A stretch of DNA of 6,971 nucleotides from Acetatifactor sp. GTDB taxonomy: Bacteria; Bacillota; Clostridia; Lachnospirales; Lachnospiraceae. Below are positions 1 to 6,382 of this stretch, one piece after another. Within the stretch, counting starts at the first letter, position 1. Every line of letters begins with the position of its first letter. The position numbers and the translations under genes are program-made. The stretch covers positions 1 to 6,971 of the forward strand of contig JAILPF010000126.1 in assembly GCA_024699575.1 (NCBI GenBank). Reading direction: 5' to 3'. The notes under the pieces were generated by a model. It was not told where the DNA came from and searched no databases. It saw only the letters and a list, made by a program, of their open reading frames with translations.

Positions 1-949
1 CATTCCACATTTCAAGAAACATATCTGTAAAACGTTCCACCGCATTTCCACGGATTTTCACAGCGCAATCCTTCCAATGACCAAACCGCAATTTACGGTT
101 GATGTACTCATCGGCTAAATTTGTGCCGCCTGTAAATGCCACTTTTCCATCAATTACAAGAATCTTACGATGATCCCTGTTGTTATAGTGTGAAGAGAAA
201 ATAGGATATATCTGGGAAAAAATTTTACATTGAATTCCGAAACTCTGCATCTGCTTAGGATAGGAAGTGGGTAGCAATGCCAAAGAGCACATGCCGTCAT
301 ACATCATACGCACCTCAACACCATCCCTGACTTTCTCCTTGAGAATATCCAGAATGGAGTTCCATACCAGCCCTTCCTCCACAATAAAATATTCCAGAAA
401 AATAAATTTTTCGGCTTTTTTCAACTCCTCCAAAACATCCGGAAATTGGTGATCTCCGAGGGAATAATAGGTAATCTGTGTGTGATCGTAAACCGGACTG
501 TTGTTGAACTTCAGCATATAGTCGGCAAACTGTCCCATATGGGCATTTTCCTCCGCCATACGGTCACGCACATCCTCATTCTGCTTTACACTTCTGTTTC
601 GAAGCTCAAAGAGTTGTTTCACTCGCCTCTGTAAAACCTGAGTGCCAAGCTGAAGTTGAATAAACAGATAGAAAATACCTCCAAACACCGGGAAAACCGC
701 AATCGGCAACATCCATGTCAGCTTAACGTCCGGTGCGCCTTTTACGTTAAAAAGATGAAGAACAACCACTGCACTGATTATCGTAAAGGCTGTAAAAAAA
801 AGGCCGCTGTAATCTCTCAGCCAGACAAGACTTAAAAACAGCAGCAGGAACTGGACAAAAACGGCAAGCAGAACAACTGCTGTCCGTCCGTAAATCACTG
901 TCTTAATGTTCTTGATTTTCTTTTTTTTCTCGTAATCCAGCTTCTTCAT
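1..949 (-). CDS. cls: Cardiolipin synthase, N-terminal part (cut by left window edge)
   Basis: Phospholipase D-superfamily enzyme of the membrane that condenses phosphatidylglycerol to cardiolipin. The 316 visible residues show a lysine-rich cytoplasmic N-terminus (residues 2-16), three hydrophobic segments (about 24-44, 48-67 and 78-97, the last matching the usual PLDc_N hydrophobic stretch), a charged linker, then the first PLD catalytic domain. The first HKD motif is complete: H260, K262 and D267 in HRKILVID, followed by the FTGGTNLADEY block and the HWKD block near residue 291. The second HKD domain lies beyond the left edge. The ATG at 949 is chosen because GAGGTG (955-960) sits 5 nt upstream; a GTG two codons earlier lies inside that site, and an in-frame TGA at 959-961 blocks any longer start. 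It follows gatB by 23 nt with no terminator, so it is probably the last or a late gene of the dapF-gatCAB unit. Family assignment is firm; the symbol is generic. Confidence 0.93.
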   Translation of the reverse strand, partial: MKKLDYEKKKKIKNIKTVIYGRTAVVLLAVFVQFLLLFLSLVWLRDYSGLFFTAFTIISAVVVLHLFNVKGAPDVKLTWMLPIAVFPVFGGIFYLFIQLQLGTQVLQRRVKQLFELRNRSVKQNEDVRDRMAEENAHMGQFADYMLKFNNSPVYDHTQITYYSLGDHQFPDVLEELKKAEKFIFLEYFIVEEGLVWNSILDILKEKVRDGVEVRMMYDGMCSLALLPTSYPKQMQSFGIQCKIFSQIYPIFSSHYNNRDHRKILVIDGKVAFTGGTNLADEYINRKLRFGHWKDCAVKIRGNAVERFTDMFLEMWN

Positions 950-972
950 GCTCACACCTCACTAGGCACTTA

Positions 973-2421
973 TTATAACACATTGGCAGATGTCAAGCAA
1001 ATCCGGAGTATTTCCTTTATACGCACCGGGTCGGCCTGTCCTTTCATAGCCTTCATCGTCTGTCCTACCAGAAAACCGATTGCTTTCTCTTTTCCGTTTC
1101 GATAATCCTCCACCGATTGAGGATTGGATGCGATTACTTCTTCCACTGCCTTCTGTAAAGCATTCTCATCTCTCACTGTTTTTAAACCGCTTGCTTCCAC
1201 ATACTGTTCAGGGTCAATGTCTTTTTCAAACATCAGCTCAAATACTTCCTTCGCCACTGTGGATGTAATCACCTTCCGCTCCACCAAATCAATTAATCCC
1301 GCCAGATGTTCGGGCGAGAAGCAGATGTCCTCCGAATCCATATCCTTTTCCTTCAATAAGCGCAAGGTCTCACCCATCAGCCAGTTTGATACTTTCTTGG
1401 GTTGCCGGCAAATCGCAACCGTCTCCTCAAAAATATCCGCCAAATGCTTGAAACCTGTAATGATATCAATATCATAATCCGGCAGCCGGAATTCCCTTTG
1501 GTACCGTGCCTTCTTTTCCGGGCGAAGCTCCGGCTGGCTTTTTTGTATCTTCTCTATCAGTTCATCGCTCACTCTGACCGGCATTAAGTCAGGGTCCGGG
1601 AAGTAGCGGTAGTCCTTAGCATCCTCCTTGGAACGCATGGGAAAAGATGTTGCTCTATCCTCATCCCAACGTCTGGTCTCAAGTTCCACACTCTGTCCGG
1701 ATTCCAGAAGTGCTATCTGTCTGGCGCGCTCACCTTCAACCGCACGAAGAATTGCGTGAAAAGAATTCAGATTCTTCATCTCCGTTCTCGTACCGTACAC
1801 ATTACTCCCGGCCTCTCTCACCGAGAGATTTACATCCGCTCTCATGGAGCCTTCGTTCATCTTGCAATCCGATGCGCCCAGATATTGAATCGTTGTTCGC
1901 AGGTTTTCCAGAAAAGCAATTGCTTCCTCCCCACTTCTCATATCCGGTTCAGACACAATCTCAATCAAAGGAACACCTGCCCGGTTATAGTCCACCAAGG
2001 AACAGCTTCCCTGTTCATCATGAAACAGTTTTCCTGCATCCTCCTCCATGTGTATCTCATGGATACCTATCTTCTTTGTTCCCTCCGTTGTCTCTATGTC
2101 CACATATCCGTTTCGGCAGAGCGGCAAATATAATTGACTGATTTGATAGTTCTGAGGATTATCCGGATAAAAATAATTCTTTCTGTCAAATTTACAATAT
2201 CGCGCAATTTCACAATGGGTGGCAAGTCCTACTGCGATAGCGTAGTTTAATACCTGTCTGTTCAATACAGGAAGTGTACCGGGCATGCCGGTGCACACAG
2301 GACAGGTATGCGTGTTTGGTTTCCCTCCAAAAGCAGTGGAGCATCCACAGAATATCTTAGTCCGGGTGGCAAGTTCCACATGGACCTCCAGCCCGATGAC
2401 TGTTTCATATTGCCCTGGCAT
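973..2421 (-). CDS. gatB: Aspartyl/glutamyl-tRNA(Asn/Gln) amidotransferase subunit B
   Basis: Kinase and tRNA-binding subunit of GatCAB. It phosphorylates the Glu (or Asp) on mischarged tRNA(Gln) or tRNA(Asn), then amidates it with ammonia from GatA. The 482-residue product is close to the family norm. Visible landmarks: ETVIGLEVHVEL at 6-17, with the E12 and H14 active-site pair; a likely zinc site of CxC (C25, C27) plus CPVC (C40, C43); the YPDNPQNYQISQ signature at 85-96; HMEEDAGK at 124-131; and a YqeY-like helical tail ending in GFLVGQTMKAMKGQADP near the C-terminus, which contacts tRNA. The ATG at 2421 is chosen because the family begins just before the ETVIGLEVH block, and AAAGGAGA (2431-2438) lies 9 nt upstream. 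The open frame extends 25 codons further back, but those residues look like out-of-frame gatA. The start overlaps the end of gatA by 17 nt, suggesting coupled translation. The gene ends in tandem stops (TAATAA). Confidence 0.97.
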   Translation of the reverse strand: MPGQYETVIGLEVHVELATRTKIFCGCSTAFGGKPNTHTCPVCTGMPGTLPVLNRQVLNYAIAVGLATHCEIARYCKFDRKNYFYPDNPQNYQISQLYLPLCRNGYVDIETTEGTKKIGIHEIHMEEDAGKLFHDEQGSCSLVDYNRAGVPLIEIVSEPDMRSGEEAIAFLENLRTTIQYLGASDCKMNEGSMRADVNLSVREAGSNVYGTRTEMKNLNSFHAILRAVEGERARQIALLESGQSVELETRRWDEDRATSFPMRSKEDAKDYRYFPDPDLMPVRVSDELIEKIQKSQPELRPEKKARYQREFRLPDYDIDIITGFKHLADIFEETVAICRQPKKVSNWLMGETLRLLKEKDMDSEDICFSPEHLAGLIDLVERKVITSTVAKEVFELMFEKDIDPEQYVEASGLKTVRDENALQKAVEEVIASNPQSVEDYRNGKEKAIGFLVGQTMKAMKGQADPVRIKEILRICLTSANVL

Positions 2422-3868
2422 CCCCGCATGTCTCCTTTCTGCTCTGTTCATATGTGTAAGCTGCCCGCAACAGCTTTTTTTCCTGGAAGCAGTCACCTAT
2501 CAATTGCAATCCGACAGGCAACCCCTTTGAGTCCTCTCCGCATGGAACACAAATCGCAGGGAGCCCGGCAAGATTAGCCGAAATAGTATATATATCACTC
2601 AAATACATTTTCAGCGGGTCCCTCAAGCTCTCCCCAAGTTTTGGTGCCGTCGTGGGAGCAACCGGTCCCATAATCAAATCATATCGGGAAAAAGCATCAT
2701 CAAAGGCTTTCTTGACAAGTGCCTTCACTTTTAACGCTTTCAAATAGTATGCATCATAATAGCCCGAGCTGAGCACAAAGGCTCCCAGCATGATGCGTCT
2801 TTTTACCTCTGCACCAAAACCCTCTGAACGACTCTTTTTATACAGATTATGCAATCCATCATAATCTTTTGCCCGATATCCGTATTTGATACCGTCAAAT
2901 CGTTCCAGATTCGAGCTTGCCTCCGCGGAAGCAATCGTATAATAGGCAGGAATTGCGTATTCCACAAGTTTTAAATCAAACTCTTCCACAGTGGCCCCTT
3001 TTTTCTGTAGCACATCTGCAGCTGCAAGAATCCTGTTTCTCACATCAGAATCAACACCGTTTCCAAGATAATCGCGCGGAATGCCAATCCTCATTCCTGT
3101 GACATCTTTCACCAGAGCTGTCGAAAAATCAGTATCATCCCGAGAGATGGACGTGGAATCCTTTGCGTCCTGTGATGCCAGAATTTCCAGCACAGTTGCA
3201 CAATCTGTCACATCCTGTGTCAGCGGACCGATTTGATCCAACGAAGATGCATATGCCACCAAACCATATCGTGAAACTGTCCCATAAGTAGGTTTCATTC
3301 CTACCACGCCACAAAAACCTGCAGGTTGTCTGATAGATCCGCCCGTATCAGACCCCAGTGCAAAAAAACACTCTTTCGCTGCCACAGCTGCCGCCGATCC
3401 CCCGGAGGACCCTCCCGGCACATGGTCATAATTACGAGGATTTTTCGTCACTCCATAGGCTGATGTCTCCGTGGTGGAGCCCATCGCGAATTCATCCATA
3501 TTGGTTTTCCCAATCAATACTGCTCCGGCTTTCTCCAGATTATACACTGCTTCAGCCGAATACGCGGGTACAAAACCACTTAACATCTTTGAGGCACATG
3601 TTGTAAGTATTCCCTCTGTACAAATATTGTCCTTCACTGCAACGGGAACTCCTGCAAGAAGTCCTGTCAGTTCCTTTCGTTCTATTCGCTCCTGTACCGC
3701 TTGGGCACGCCTGATTGCAGCTTCACGGTCTGCCGTGATATATGCATGTACCTTTTCTTCCAAGCTTTCCATCCGGTCAAACACTGCTTCCATTGCATCC
3801 ACGGCAGTCACTCTGCCTGCCAGGATAGCTCTGCTAAGTTCCACAGCAGTCATTGATAAAATATTCAT
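2405..3868 (-). CDS. gatA: Aspartyl/glutamyl-tRNA(Asn/Gln) amidotransferase subunit A
   Basis: Glutaminase subunit of GatCAB and member of the amidase-signature family. It hydrolyses glutamine and sends the ammonia through a channel to GatB. At 487 residues it is full length. The Ser-cisSer-Lys triad is intact: K79 in GVPVAVKDNICT, S154 in the glycine/serine stretch GGSSGGS (152-158), and nucleophile S178 in GSDTGGSIRQPAG (172-184). These residue numbers match those I recall for the Staphylococcus aureus enzyme. The C-terminal half carries family blocks such as GPVAPTTAPKLGE and GLPVGLQLIGD. The ATG at 3868 is supported by AAGGAGG (3874-3880) with a 5-nt spacer, the strongest ribosome site in the window. 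It follows gatC by 18 nt and overlaps gatB by 17 nt. Nothing suggests a defect. Confidence 0.98.
   Translation of the reverse strand: MNILSMTAVELSRAILAGRVTAVDAMEAVFDRMESLEEKVHAYITADREAAIRRAQAVQERIERKELTGLLAGVPVAVKDNICTEGILTTCASKMLSGFVPAYSAEAVYNLEKAGAVLIGKTNMDEFAMGSTTETSAYGVTKNPRNYDHVPGGSSGGSAAAVAAKECFFALGSDTGGSIRQPAGFCGVVGMKPTYGTVSRYGLVAYASSLDQIGPLTQDVTDCATVLEILASQDAKDSTSISRDDTDFSTALVKDVTGMRIGIPRDYLGNGVDSDVRNRILAAADVLQKKGATVEEFDLKLVEYAIPAYYTIASAEASSNLERFDGIKYGYRAKDYDGLHNLYKKSRSEGFGAEVKRRIMLGAFVLSSGYYDAYYLKALKVKALVKKAFDDAFSRYDLIMGPVAPTTAPKLGESLRDPLKMYLSDIYTISANLAGLPAICVPCGEDSKGLPVGLQLIGDCFQEKKLLRAAYTYEQSRKETCGDARAI
2431..2438 (-). promoter_or_regulatory. gatB ribosome binding site inside the gatA coding end
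   Basis: AAAGGAGA on the minus strand lies within the last codons of gatA and 9 nt before the gatB ATG at 2421. It decides between that ATG and upstream in-frame ATGs at 2451 and 2496. Its location inside gatA implies that ribosomes finishing gatA pass directly over the gatB start, the usual arrangement for keeping subunit ratios matched. Confidence 0.75.
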
Positions 3869-3886
3869 CCTCTCCTCCTTGGGACA

Positions 3887-4177
3887 CTAGAACGTCGGAG
3901 GCACCACGAACATATTGTCCTTTTGCCGTGGTGCATTGACAAGCATCTGTTCGCCGGCGTCTGCATTGGTTACCACATCCTCACGAAATACATTTTCCAT
4001 CCGGAAAATATGGGATATCGGTTCTACACCCTCCGTATCCAGCTCCTGCATTTTATCAATGTAATCCAACATCTTTCCCATATCCGTCCCTGCCTGCTGC
4101 CTCTCTTCTTCGGATAATTCAAGTTTGGACAGAATACCGATATATTCTATTGTTTCATCATCAATTTTCTTCGCCAT
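3887..4177 (-). CDS. gatC: Aspartyl/glutamyl-tRNA(Asn/Gln) amidotransferase subunit C
   Basis: Small structural subunit that wraps the GatA-GatB interface and stabilises the complex. The 96-residue product is of normal family length. It shows the expected pattern: an N-terminal helix (DDETIEYIGILSKLELSEEE), the central MLDYIDKMQELDTEGVEP segment, the FREDVV block, and the C-terminal APRQKDNMFVVP tail that lies along GatA. The ATG at 4177 is preferred over an ATG 13 codons upstream (4216), because that longer form would lie inside dapF and add residues foreign to the family. The start is 1 nt after the dapF stop; a GGAGTG overlapping that stop is the likely ribosome site, so translation is probably coupled to dapF. 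The order gatC-gatA-gatB is the common one in Bacillota. Confidence 0.95.
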   Translation of the reverse strand: MAKKIDDETIEYIGILSKLELSEEERQQAGTDMGKMLDYIDKMQELDTEGVEPISHIFRMENVFREDVVTNADAGEQMLVNAPRQKDNMFVVPPTF

Positions 4178-4178
4178 A

Positions 4179-5048
4179 TCACTCCATGATTTTCTCGATA
4201 TCAACTTCACCCTCAAACACTGTTGTGGCAGGTCCTGTCATGTAAACCAGATTATTTTCTCTGTCCCACTCAATCTGAAGTTCTCCACCCAATAGCTTTA
4301 CTGTCACGCTTGTATCTGTCAGACCGTTCAAAACACAGGCAACTGCAGTTGCACAGCATCCGGTTCCGCAGGCAAGCGTTTCCCCTGTGCCCCGCTCCCA
4401 CACGCGCATAAACACATGCTCTCTATCCAATATTTCCACAAACTCTGTGTTGGTACGTCTCGGAAATCTCTCATGGTTTTCAAAAGAGGGACCGATTTTT
4501 TCAAGCTCTAAGTCAGCTACCCCTTTGGTAAAAACGACAGCGTGAGGATTCCCCATGGACACGCAGGTCATATGGTATTCTGTTCCATCCACATTTATCG
4601 CTTCGTCCACGACCTGAGCATTTTCAGATACCACAGGAACCTGCTCTGCCTCCAAAATAGGTTGCCCCATATTGACCCGGACTCTGGAAACCTCTCCTTT
4701 TCCGCCTTTTGTGTTATCTACCGTCAACTCCAGATACTTGATTTTACCGGCACTGATAACGGAAATATTCGTCTTATCCGTCAATCCCTTATCATAAACA
4801 AATTTCGCAACACATCGAATTCCATTCCCACACATTTCAGAACGGCTTCCGTCTGCATTGTACATTTCCATCTCAAAATCCGCCTCGTCAGATGGATTAA
4901 TAAAAATAACCCCATCTCCACCGATGCCAAAATGTCTATCACTGAGTCTTCTCACCAATTCAGGCTTTTTATCAGCCTCTATAAATTCTTTTCCCCCGTC
5001 AACATAGACGTAATCATTTCCACAACCCTGCATTTTTGTAAATTTCAT
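4179..5048 (-). CDS. dapF: Diaminopimelate epimerase
   Basis: Cytoplasmic PLP-independent epimerase that converts LL- to meso-diaminopimelate, the precursor of lysine and of the peptidoglycan cross-link residue. It has 289 residues, slightly longer than the roughly 275 of the Escherichia coli type. The duplicated fold is evident. Both catalytic cysteines are present: C73 in MCGNGIRC (first half) and C227 in ACGTGCCA (second half). Other family blocks are [13 protein letters not shown] at 5-17, GGDGVIFI at 43-50, GNPHAVVF at 166-173 and [14 protein letters not shown] at 215-228. The ATG at 5048 has GAGGAG upstream with a 6-nt spacer. It is the first gene of the block and has its own promoter (5097-5126). 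Its last codons run directly into gatC (1-nt gap). Presence of dapF means the organism uses an LL-DAP branch rather than relying only on direct dehydrogenase synthesis of meso-DAP. Confidence 0.98.
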   Translation of the reverse strand: MKFTKMQGCGNDYVYVDGGKEFIEADKKPELVRRLSDRHFGIGGDGVIFINPSDEADFEMEMYNADGSRSEMCGNGIRCVAKFVYDKGLTDKTNISVISAGKIKYLELTVDNTKGGKGEVSRVRVNMGQPILEAEQVPVVSENAQVVDEAINVDGTEYHMTCVSMGNPHAVVFTKGVADLELEKIGPSFENHERFPRRTNTEFVEILDREHVFMRVWERGTGETLACGTGCCATAVACVLNGLTDTSVTVKLLGGELQIEWDRENNLVYMTGPATTVFEGEVDIEKIME

Positions 5049-5064
5049 ACTTATCTCCTCACTC

Positions 5065-5113
5065 TATCCATCTGTCAAAATAATCATTCTGTTCACATCA
5101 TATCAATCTGTCA
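5065..5113. repeat. Pair of 13-bp direct repeats at the dapF promoter
   Basis: On the minus strand TGACAGATTGATA (5101-5113) and TGACAGATGGATA (5065-5077) match at 12 of 13 positions, with starts 36 bp apart. The upstream copy fills part of the -35/-10 spacer and overlaps the -10 hexamer; the downstream copy lies in the presumed leader, after the predicted start near 5090. The placement is what one might expect of repressor half-sites, but a 13-bp near-repeat could also be chance, and no regulator is identified here. Confidence 0.4.
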
Positions 5114-5126
5114 CACAGCTTGTCAA
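5097..5126 (-). promoter_or_regulatory. Sigma-A-type promoter for the dapF-gatCAB-cls unit
   Basis: On the minus strand a perfect -35 TTGACA (5121-5126) is followed after 18 bp by TATGAT (5097-5102), one mismatch from the consensus -10. Transcription would start near 5090, giving a leader of about 40 nt before the dapF ATG at 5048. No riboswitch or leader peptide is apparent in so short a leader. The -35 sits inside an odd 11-bp palindrome (GCTTGACAAGC, 5118-5128). Confidence 0.7.
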
Positions 5127-5170
5127 GCAATCCGCACACACCGTAGAGTCATAATGCATCACGATTTGCA

Positions 5171-5176
5171 TATACT
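5171..5176 (+). promoter_or_regulatory. Possible -10 element for the membrane protein gene
   Basis: TATACT lies 34 bp before the ATG at 5211 and is the best -10 candidate on the plus strand in the intergenic region. No convincing -35 is found 16-18 bp upstream (around 5147-5153 the sequence reads AGTCATA). A TG two bases before the hexamer is one base away from an extended -10. The promoter is weakly supported, and the gene may be expressed at a low level or with an activator. Confidence 0.3.
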
Positions 5177-5198
5177 TTATTAACAATGATTTTTGTCC

Positions 5199-5205
5199 AA
5201 AGGAG
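5199..5205 (+). promoter_or_regulatory. Ribosome binding site that fixes the start at 5211
   Basis: AAAGGAG followed by a 5-nt spacer and ATG at 5211. The in-frame TTG at 5193 lies upstream of this site and would put the Shine-Dalgarno inside the coding sequence with nothing similar before it, so the ATG is the better start. Confidence 0.8.
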
Positions 5206-5210
5206 ACCCC

Positions 5211-5702
5211 ATGAGCGCACAGACCAAAATTGTAGTCCTCCATATGAAGGAACTGATTTATACCGGCATATTTGCTGTATTAGGCATCCTTTTTATTGTA
5301 TTGTTTATATTTATTTTTGCACCCGGCAGAAACGATAACAATTCTTCACCCAGCCACGATACATCCGACAAGAACAACTCTGAACCATTTGAACCCACTT
5401 CAAATATGAATGTATACATACCCGGAATTTACACCACTGAGCTGATGCTCGGCGGCCAGGCGGTGGATGTGGAGGTCATCGTAGATTCCGAAGGCATCAC
5501 CTCCGTACAGTTCATCAACTTAAGCGAATCCGTCGCCACCATGTATCCACTGTTACAGCCGACCTTAGATTCTATCAGTTCACAGTTATGTGACGGTCAG
5601 CCACTTGATACCGTGACATACACTGCAGAGAGCAAATATACCTCCCTCGTCCTGCTGGAGGCAATCAAGCAGTCACTAAGCAAAGCGCAAATCGCCGAAT
5701 AA
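5211..5702 (+). CDS. Membrane-anchored protein with FMN-binding-like outer domain, function unknown
   Basis: I do not recognise a named gene. The 163-residue product has a short N-terminus with Lys and His, one strong membrane segment (about 15-37, LIYTGIFAVLG through IFAP), a hydrophilic Ser/Asn/Asp/Pro linker (39-66), and a folded domain (67-160). The positive-inside rule puts the domain outside the cell. It reads like a divergent FMN_bind domain as in RnfG/NqrC-type proteins: a GIYTTELMLGGQAVDVEVIVDSEG opening strand pair, a middle helix with MYPLLQPTLDSI, and a closing YTSLVLLEAIKQSLSKA that aligns with the usual SGATYTS...AI..AL ending. At the place of SGAT it reads AESK, so the threonine that carries covalent FMN in RnfG/NqrC appears absent. 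It may bind flavin non-covalently or not at all. It is the only plus-strand gene, divergent from dapF and convergent with udk, ending at a shared terminator. The gene is real with good confidence; the domain call is moderate. Confidence 0.75.
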   Translation: MSAQTKIVVLHMKELIYTGIFAVLGILFIVLFIFIFAPGRNDNNSSPSHDTSDKNNSEPFEPTSNMNVYIPGIYTTELMLGGQAVDVEVIVDSEGITSVQFINLSESVATMYPLLQPTLDSISSQLCDGQPLDTVTYTAESKYTSLVLLEAIKQSLSKAQIAE

Positions 5703-5710
5703 GCAACAAA

Positions 5711-5753
5711 AAACTGCTCCCTTCTAGGGTAGTACACCCGGGGAGCAGTTTTC
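5711..5753. terminator. Bidirectional intrinsic terminator between the membrane protein gene and udk
   Basis: AAAACTGCTCCC (5711-5722) pairs perfectly over 12 bp with GGGAGCAGTTTT (5742-5753). The 19-nt loop can itself form a small GGGT/ACCC hairpin (5728-5731 with 5737-5740). The plus strand continues TTTTCATTTT; the minus strand continues TTTTTTGTTG. Both transcripts therefore have a GC-containing stem followed by a U-rich tract. It begins 8 nt after the plus-strand stop codon and 15 nt after the udk stop, and so serves both convergent genes. Confidence 0.9.
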
Positions 5754-5768
5754 ATTTTAAGCTATCGG

Positions 5769-6380
5769 TTACAATCCAAGCAGAGATTGAATTTTTACCT
5801 TTAATACATCAAATGCCACATCATTCATACCACTGTTGATAACAATATCAGCCAGGGCCTTTGTCGGCTCGACATAGATGTAATGCATGGGTTTGACAGT
5901 TGTCAGATACTGATGAGCAATACCTTCCACGTCTCTTCCCCGCTCTTTCACATCCCGGATGACACGCCGTAAAATTCTTTCATCGGCATCCGCTTCCACA
6001 TAAATTTTGATATCCAGCAGGTCTCTCAAACGTTTATCCTGCAATACCATGATTCCCTCCACCAGAATTACCTCGGAAGGCTCAATATGGATGGTCTCCT
6101 GAGTCCTGTTATGTATGGAATAATCATACACAGGGCAGTCAATCGCATTTCCATTCTTCAATTCGTTCAAGTGCTGCACAAGAAGTTCTGTTTCAAATGC
6201 ATTCGGGTGATCGTAATTGACCGCCGCACGTTCCTCCAGCGAAACAGTATTCGATGCCTTATAATAATTATCATGATACAGCACAGCAATCCTGTCACCG
6301 AATTCGTCCTTAAGTCTGTTGGTAAAGGTAGATTTTCCTGAACCGGTTCCACCGGCAATTCCGATTACAATACAGTTCAT
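5769..6380 (-). CDS. udk: Uridine kinase
   Basis: Cytoplasmic NTP-dependent kinase of pyrimidine salvage, converting uridine (and usually cytidine) to UMP or CMP. It has 203 residues, about the bacterial norm. Visible landmarks: Walker A GGTGSGKS at 10-17, the YHDNYYK substrate loop, YDHPNAFET, CPVYDYSIHNRT (nucleoside-binding region), the VILVEGIMVL strand, and the arginine-rich lid RRVIRDVKERGRDVE. The ATG at 6380 is chosen because GGAGGA (6387-6392) lies 6 nt upstream and the family begins directly with the P-loop strand; the frame stays open 18 codons further, but those lie inside the nadE coding end. It starts 2 nt after the nadE stop, so the two are almost surely co-transcribed and probably translationally coupled. 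Transcription ends at the hairpin at 5711-5753. A divergent Udk-like kinase with other specificity is possible, but all key motifs fit uridine kinase. Confidence 0.93.
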   Translation of the reverse strand: MNCIVIGIAGGTGSGKSTFTNRLKDEFGDRIAVLYHDNYYKASNTVSLEERAAVNYDHPNAFETELLVQHLNELKNGNAIDCPVYDYSIHNRTQETIHIEPSEVILVEGIMVLQDKRLRDLLDIKIYVEADADERILRRVIRDVKERGRDVEGIAHQYLTTVKPMHYIYVEPTKALADIVINSGMNDVAFDVLKVKIQSLLGL

Positions 6381-6382
6381 CG

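Noticed and set aside
1647..2133. Overlapping plus-strand open frames of 164 and 125 codons opposite gatB
   Set aside because: Antisense shadows of a conserved gene, low-complexity Ser/Pro/His composition, no Shine-Dalgarno, no recognisable domain.
2422..2496. 25-codon N-terminal extension of gatB
   Set aside because: The residues lie in gatA's coding end, do not resemble the family, and the ribosome site and homology both point to the ATG at 2421.
3397..3416. GC-rich inverted repeat in gatA
   Set aside because: It is encoded by the glycine/serine codons of the amidase signature (GGSSGG), so the symmetry follows from the protein sequence.
4178..4216. 13-codon N-terminal extension of gatC
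   Set aside because: It overlaps the end of dapF and adds residues foreign to a subunit normally about 95 residues long.
5073..5078. Second TTGACA on the minus strand closer to dapF
   Set aside because: A matching -10 would fall on the ribosome site and start codon and none is seen; it is part of the downstream direct repeat.
4542..5183. Plus-strand open frame of 213 codons opposite dapF and running into the intergenic region
   Set aside because: It is antisense to a well-conserved gene, has no ribosome site, is rich in His/Ile/Cys/Ser as expected of a reverse frame, and would run through the dapF promoter.
5894..5907. Inverted repeat TGACA-GT-TGTCA inside udk
   Set aside because: Lies within conserved coding sequence, is short, and has no promoter near; probably chance.
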